Source of the DNA: Methanospirillum hungatei
Lineage (GTDB): Archaea; Halobacteriota; Methanomicrobia; Methanomicrobiales; Methanospirillaceae
Direction: 5' to 3'
Length of the DNA stretch: 8,165 nucleotides
NCBI RefSeq assembly: GCF_020216685.1
Contig: NZ_JAIWNS010000215.1
Coordinates: 1 to 8,165, forward strand
The translations under genes and the position numbers were made by a program. Of this stretch, positions 6,256-8,165 are shown in pieces; position 1 is the stretch's first letter, and the number at the start of each line of letters is the position of its first letter. Under the pieces are notes generated by a model. That model did not search any database. It was given only the letters and a program-made list of their open reading frames with translations, and was not told where the DNA came from.

Positions 6256-6626
6256 AAATGACAACAGAAATATGAGAGTTTGCTGTAAAATGTTGGAATC
6301 CGGAGCCGTAGTGAGAGTATTTGTTTTATGATCTGTTGCTACAAGATAGAGGATGTGTGTCTTAATCAACCAAAAATATGTTTCAAATTATTCTCTAACC
6401 TGGACGAATAAATATATCTTAATATTAGTCTAAAATATATCGCTATTAACTCATGTTTTAACTATTAAAAATCGAAACAATACAAGTTACTTGAGATTTT
6501 TCATTCGAATTTTCGTAATTAATTCAATTGTATACCCACTATATATTCTTTTATACCTGCATATAGTTTTATTTAAGCGAATGTATTTACTTCTCAACAT
6601 CGACTACTATTATATGGTGGGAAAAT
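6256..6626. other. A+T-rich intergenic stretch with the TPR gene promoter
   Basis: About 370 bases, roughly 70 percent A+T, with no convincing gene on either strand. A minus-strand open frame across 6130-6369 runs over the TMEM175 remnant, lacks a ribosome site and has no recognisable domain. Near the right end, a TATA-like TTTATTTAA (6568-6576) would start RNA near 6600. The ribosome site GGTGGG (6616-6621) lies five bases before the TPR gene ATG at 6627. Nothing else with clear structure was seen. Confidence 0.5.
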
Positions 6627-7605
6627 ATGGATGATCAGATCGTCAGGGAGATGCAAAACTGGAGAGAATATCAAATTACTCGGATATTGGATCTTGAAAA
6701 ATCCGGATTATATAATGAAGGTCTGCAACAGGTCTCTTTTATTCCGGATAATATGAGCAGTGATGATGAGATATCAAAATTATTGAAAGAAGGGTTTGAA
6801 TTTCTTTGCCTGGAGACCGAAATTTCAGATCTCATAAAGATTGGTGGAAATTGTATGATGAAACAGATTGAACTGGTTCACGAACGAGCTACCCGGCATA
6901 AGGATTTGGGATAAATAAACAGGCCATTGAGGTATGTAGATGGATAATAAATCACAATGAGAAAGATCCAATTATTCGTCGATACATAGCCGATGCTTTT
7001 CACATGCTAGGAGATCTTGAAGAGAACCCTGACCATTTTAAAGAGGCTTTGGACATCTATACGGAATTGCTGCTTGATGATCCAGATAATGTGGCACTCC
7101 TCACAGAAAAAAGACTTATCCTGAATAATCTGGAACGGTTCGAAGAGGCGGAGAGGATATTGCGAACGGCAGTTAATCTGAATTCTGTATCAGGTTTTGC
7201 ATACTCTGCCTTATGTCGGCCACTATCCTGTCTGGAAAAAGAAGAAGAAGCCCTGGAGATTGGAAATAAGGCGGTTAATTTAATCCCTAATATATGGGCA
7301 GCCTGGAATAATCGTGGGGGGTATATATAGGCCTTGGTAAATTCGAAGAAGCAGTATTTGATTTCAGGCAAGCTATCAGATGTATGCCATCTAAAAAAAT
7401 TTGCTGGCTGGGTCTTCTGGCAACACTGATAGAATTGGAAAGTGACGAGGTTCCGAAAGTGTATGAGGATATTATTGTCAGATTTGGTAATATTAATGTT
7501 CCTGGAGAAGGGTATCGTAATGATAACAATGCTATGGTTAAAAATCCTGATAGCAGAAAGAGAATTTTTACGACGGTAGCCGGGTATATGGATGGATATT
7601 TATGA
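6627..7605 (+). pseudogene. TPR-repeat protein gene broken by two single-base frameshifts
   Basis: Three consecutive open pieces in three frames join into one 326-residue TPR protein if one G is added at each of two G runs (6908-6910 and 7316-7321). Piece one (6627-6910) gives MDDQIVREMQNWREY onward to KDLG. Piece two (6911-7321) gives INKQAIEV and several tetratricopeptide units, including LERFEEAERILRTAVNLN and EKEEEALEIGNKAVNLIP. Piece three (7321-7605) gives VYIGLGKFEEAVFDFRQAI and ends GYMDGYL. Across the second break the rejoined text AWNNRGGVYIGLGKFEEA fits the TPR consensus residue for residue. TPR proteins are protein-interaction scaffolds and are numerous in methanogens; the partner here is unknown. 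Either the gene is decayed or the sequence has two homopolymer errors. The start is well supported by GGTGGG at 6616-6621. Confidence 0.8.
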
Positions 7606-7616
7606 AATATGAAACA

Positions 7617-7622
7617 TTTTTT
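7617..7622 (+). terminator. T6 run after the TPR gene
   Basis: Six T residues begin 12 bases after the TPR gene stop at 7603-7605. This is a plausible archaeal termination site, backed up by the hairpin further downstream. Confidence 0.35.
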
Positions 7623-7634
7623 AGATTTTGAATG

Positions 7635-7685
7635 GGAAGAGAGGTATCTGAACCCAATATCGGGTACCTTCTTCCGAACTATTTT
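7635..7685 (+). terminator. Strong imperfect hairpin plus T5 between convergent genes
   Basis: Three nested arms pair perfectly: GGAAGA (7635-7640) with TCTTCC (7670-7675), AGGT (7642-7645) with ACCT (7666-7669), and ACCC (7652-7655) with GGGT (7662-7665). The loop has six bases. There is a one-base bulge at 7641 and a six-base bulge at 7646-7651. A T5 run follows at 7681-7685 on the plus strand, so it looks like a terminator for the TPR gene. It could also end the convergent minus-strand gene, though no T run follows in that direction. Confidence 0.45.
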
Positions 7686-7993
7686 TCGTGTTCATTTTTG
7701 CGTCTTGTTTTCATGGTATATCGTTCATTTAAAAATTCCTGAAGATCTGACTCAGCGATTCTATACGATTTTCCTATTTTAATTGCTGAAAGTTCATTTT
7801 TTCTTATAAGATCCCGAATCACTTCGGGTTCAATGTCAAGAATATCAGCAACAGTATCAGTTCGGAAAAATTTCCCTTTTTTTAATTCAAAGCAATTTCT
7901 CACTTTACGTTCTGGAGATAATTGTACAATATATGGGCCACTATCTGATTCTGAATCAGAATTGAAATTTTGATTGATACTTTTTGAAGTCAT
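7679..7993 (-). CDS. Excisionase-type winged-helix DNA-binding protein
   Basis: This 104-residue protein has a MerR/Xis-like HTH_17 (PF12728) domain at about 42-90. FFRTDTVADILDIEPEVIRDLIRKNELSAIKIGKSYRI shows the helix-turn-helix, the R..G/N-E-L turn and the KIGKSYRI wing, and ESDLQEFL closes the domain. Residues 1-41 are a Ser/Asp-rich flexible leader (NSDSESDSG), and the end is highly basic (MKTRRKNEHEK). Family members are phage or plasmid excisionases, replication or host regulators, and other small DNA-bending proteins; no integrase or other mobile gene is visible here, so the role is open. The ATG at 7993 lacks a clear ribosome site, but an A/T-rich TATA-like tract at about 8040-8058 sits upstream. 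The gene is A+T-rich compared with the left operon, which may point to recent transfer. Confidence 0.78.
   Translation of the reverse strand: MTSKSINQNFNSDSESDSGPYIVQLSPERKVRNCFELKKGKFFRTDTVADILDIEPEVIRDLIRKNELSAIKIGKSYRIAESDLQEFLNERYTMKTRRKNEHEK
7944..7960. repeat. 17-base palindrome inside the start of the HTH gene
   Basis: TCTGATTC (7944-7951) and GAATCAGA (7953-7960) are perfect inverted copies around a single T. They lie in the codons of the Ser/Asp-rich leader of the DNA-binding protein. It could be an autoregulatory binding site, or a by-product of the repeated Ser-Asp/Glu codons. Confidence 0.4.
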
Positions 7994-8060
7994 TATTTCA
8001 GATCTTTTTTCTGGTATTTGTATGATATCTATTTGAATATATATTTTTATATTATACTAT

Positions 8061-8085
8061 TGCATGATTCTGATATCTTCATGCA
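8061..8085. promoter_or_regulatory. Inverted repeat upstream of the HTH gene promoter
   Basis: TGCATGA (8061-8067) and TCATGCA (8079-8085) are perfect 7-base arms around 11 bases. On the minus strand the repeat sits just upstream of the A/T-rich TATA-like tract at about 8040-8058, a usual place for an operator or activator site. On the plus strand it ends shortly before a possible gene start at 8098. Confidence 0.4.
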
Positions 8086-8097
8086 TACATAGGGAGA

Positions 8098-8165
8098 ATG
8101 GTTAAGATAATTTTGAATAAAGCAGATTATAAAATATGTAATTCTTTAAAATTTTCAATATATTT
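8098..8165 (+). CDS. Doubtful gene start running off the right edge
   Basis: An ATG at 8098 opens a frame of 22 complete codons to the window end, beginning MVKIILNKADYKIC. AGGGAG (8091-8096) precedes it, but the spacing is only about one base, too close for a normal ribosome site. The sequence is very A+T-rich and the stretch short, so an open frame by chance is quite possible. No family is recognisable. Confidence 0.22.
   Translation, partial: MVKIILNKADYKICNSLKFSIY

Noticed and set aside
6130..6369. Minus-strand open frame of 79 codons across the TMEM175 remnant
   Set aside because: It overlaps the in-frame TM6 continuation, lacks a ribosome site and shows no domain. It lies in A+T-rich DNA of low coding character.
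7921..7930. Perfect palindrome ATTGTACAAT
   Set aside because: Ten bases in A+T-rich coding DNA is close to chance expectation, and it lies in the body of the HTH gene with no partner site seen.

Overview
The window looks like chromosomal DNA of a methanogenic archaeon, most likely of the Methanomicrobiales and possibly Methanospirillum-like. This is inferred from the gene content: a COG1361 (S-layer/CARDB-type) protein next to a FtsX/MacB-type ABC transporter, and a prokaryotic TMEM175 channel. It also fits A/T-rich TATA-like boxes about 25 bases before plausible starts, several very short leaders, and T-run terminators. No rRNA, tRNA, CRISPR array, transposase or attachment site was seen.

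Positions 1-300 hold the start of a divergent minus-strand gene (1-67) and a 233-base promoter region. This region contains a perfect 7-5-7 inverted repeat beside a TATA-like box. Positions 301-5223 are a tightly packed plus-strand gene cluster in which five of the six genes overlap or almost touch. It encodes a PadR-type repressor, a HAAS/DUF1700 membrane protein, a membrane-anchored toastrack (DUF4097-like) protein, a secreted and membrane-anchored COG1361 protein with Ig-like domains, a MacB/FtsX permease and a LolD/MacB-type ATPase. The only gap (1951-2018) carries a hairpin. A simple reading is that an envelope-sensing PadR-HAAS-toastrack module is co-regulated with a type VII (MacB-like) ABC system whose outside partner is the COG1361 protein.

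Positions 5224-6248 hold a small minus-strand gene for a protein with three exact-period 13-residue PEG repeats, converging on the ATPase gene with no intergenic base. A divergent TMEM175-family potassium channel gene follows. That gene is interrupted by an in-frame TAA at 6144-6146. The reading frame beyond the TAA still encodes a plausible last membrane helix and tail, and ends at a second stop followed at once by a T7 run, so the gene looks recently truncated.

Positions 6249-8165 are clearly more A+T-rich. They hold a TPR-repeat gene broken by two frameshifts, each explained by one missing G in a G run (a decayed gene, or homopolymer errors in the sequence). A strong imperfect hairpin lies between convergent genes. 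Next come a minus-strand excisionase-type winged-helix protein with inverted repeats in and before its gene, and a doubtful gene start running off the right edge. The three damaged reading frames between 5.6 and 7.6 kb make this the accessory or decaying part of the window.
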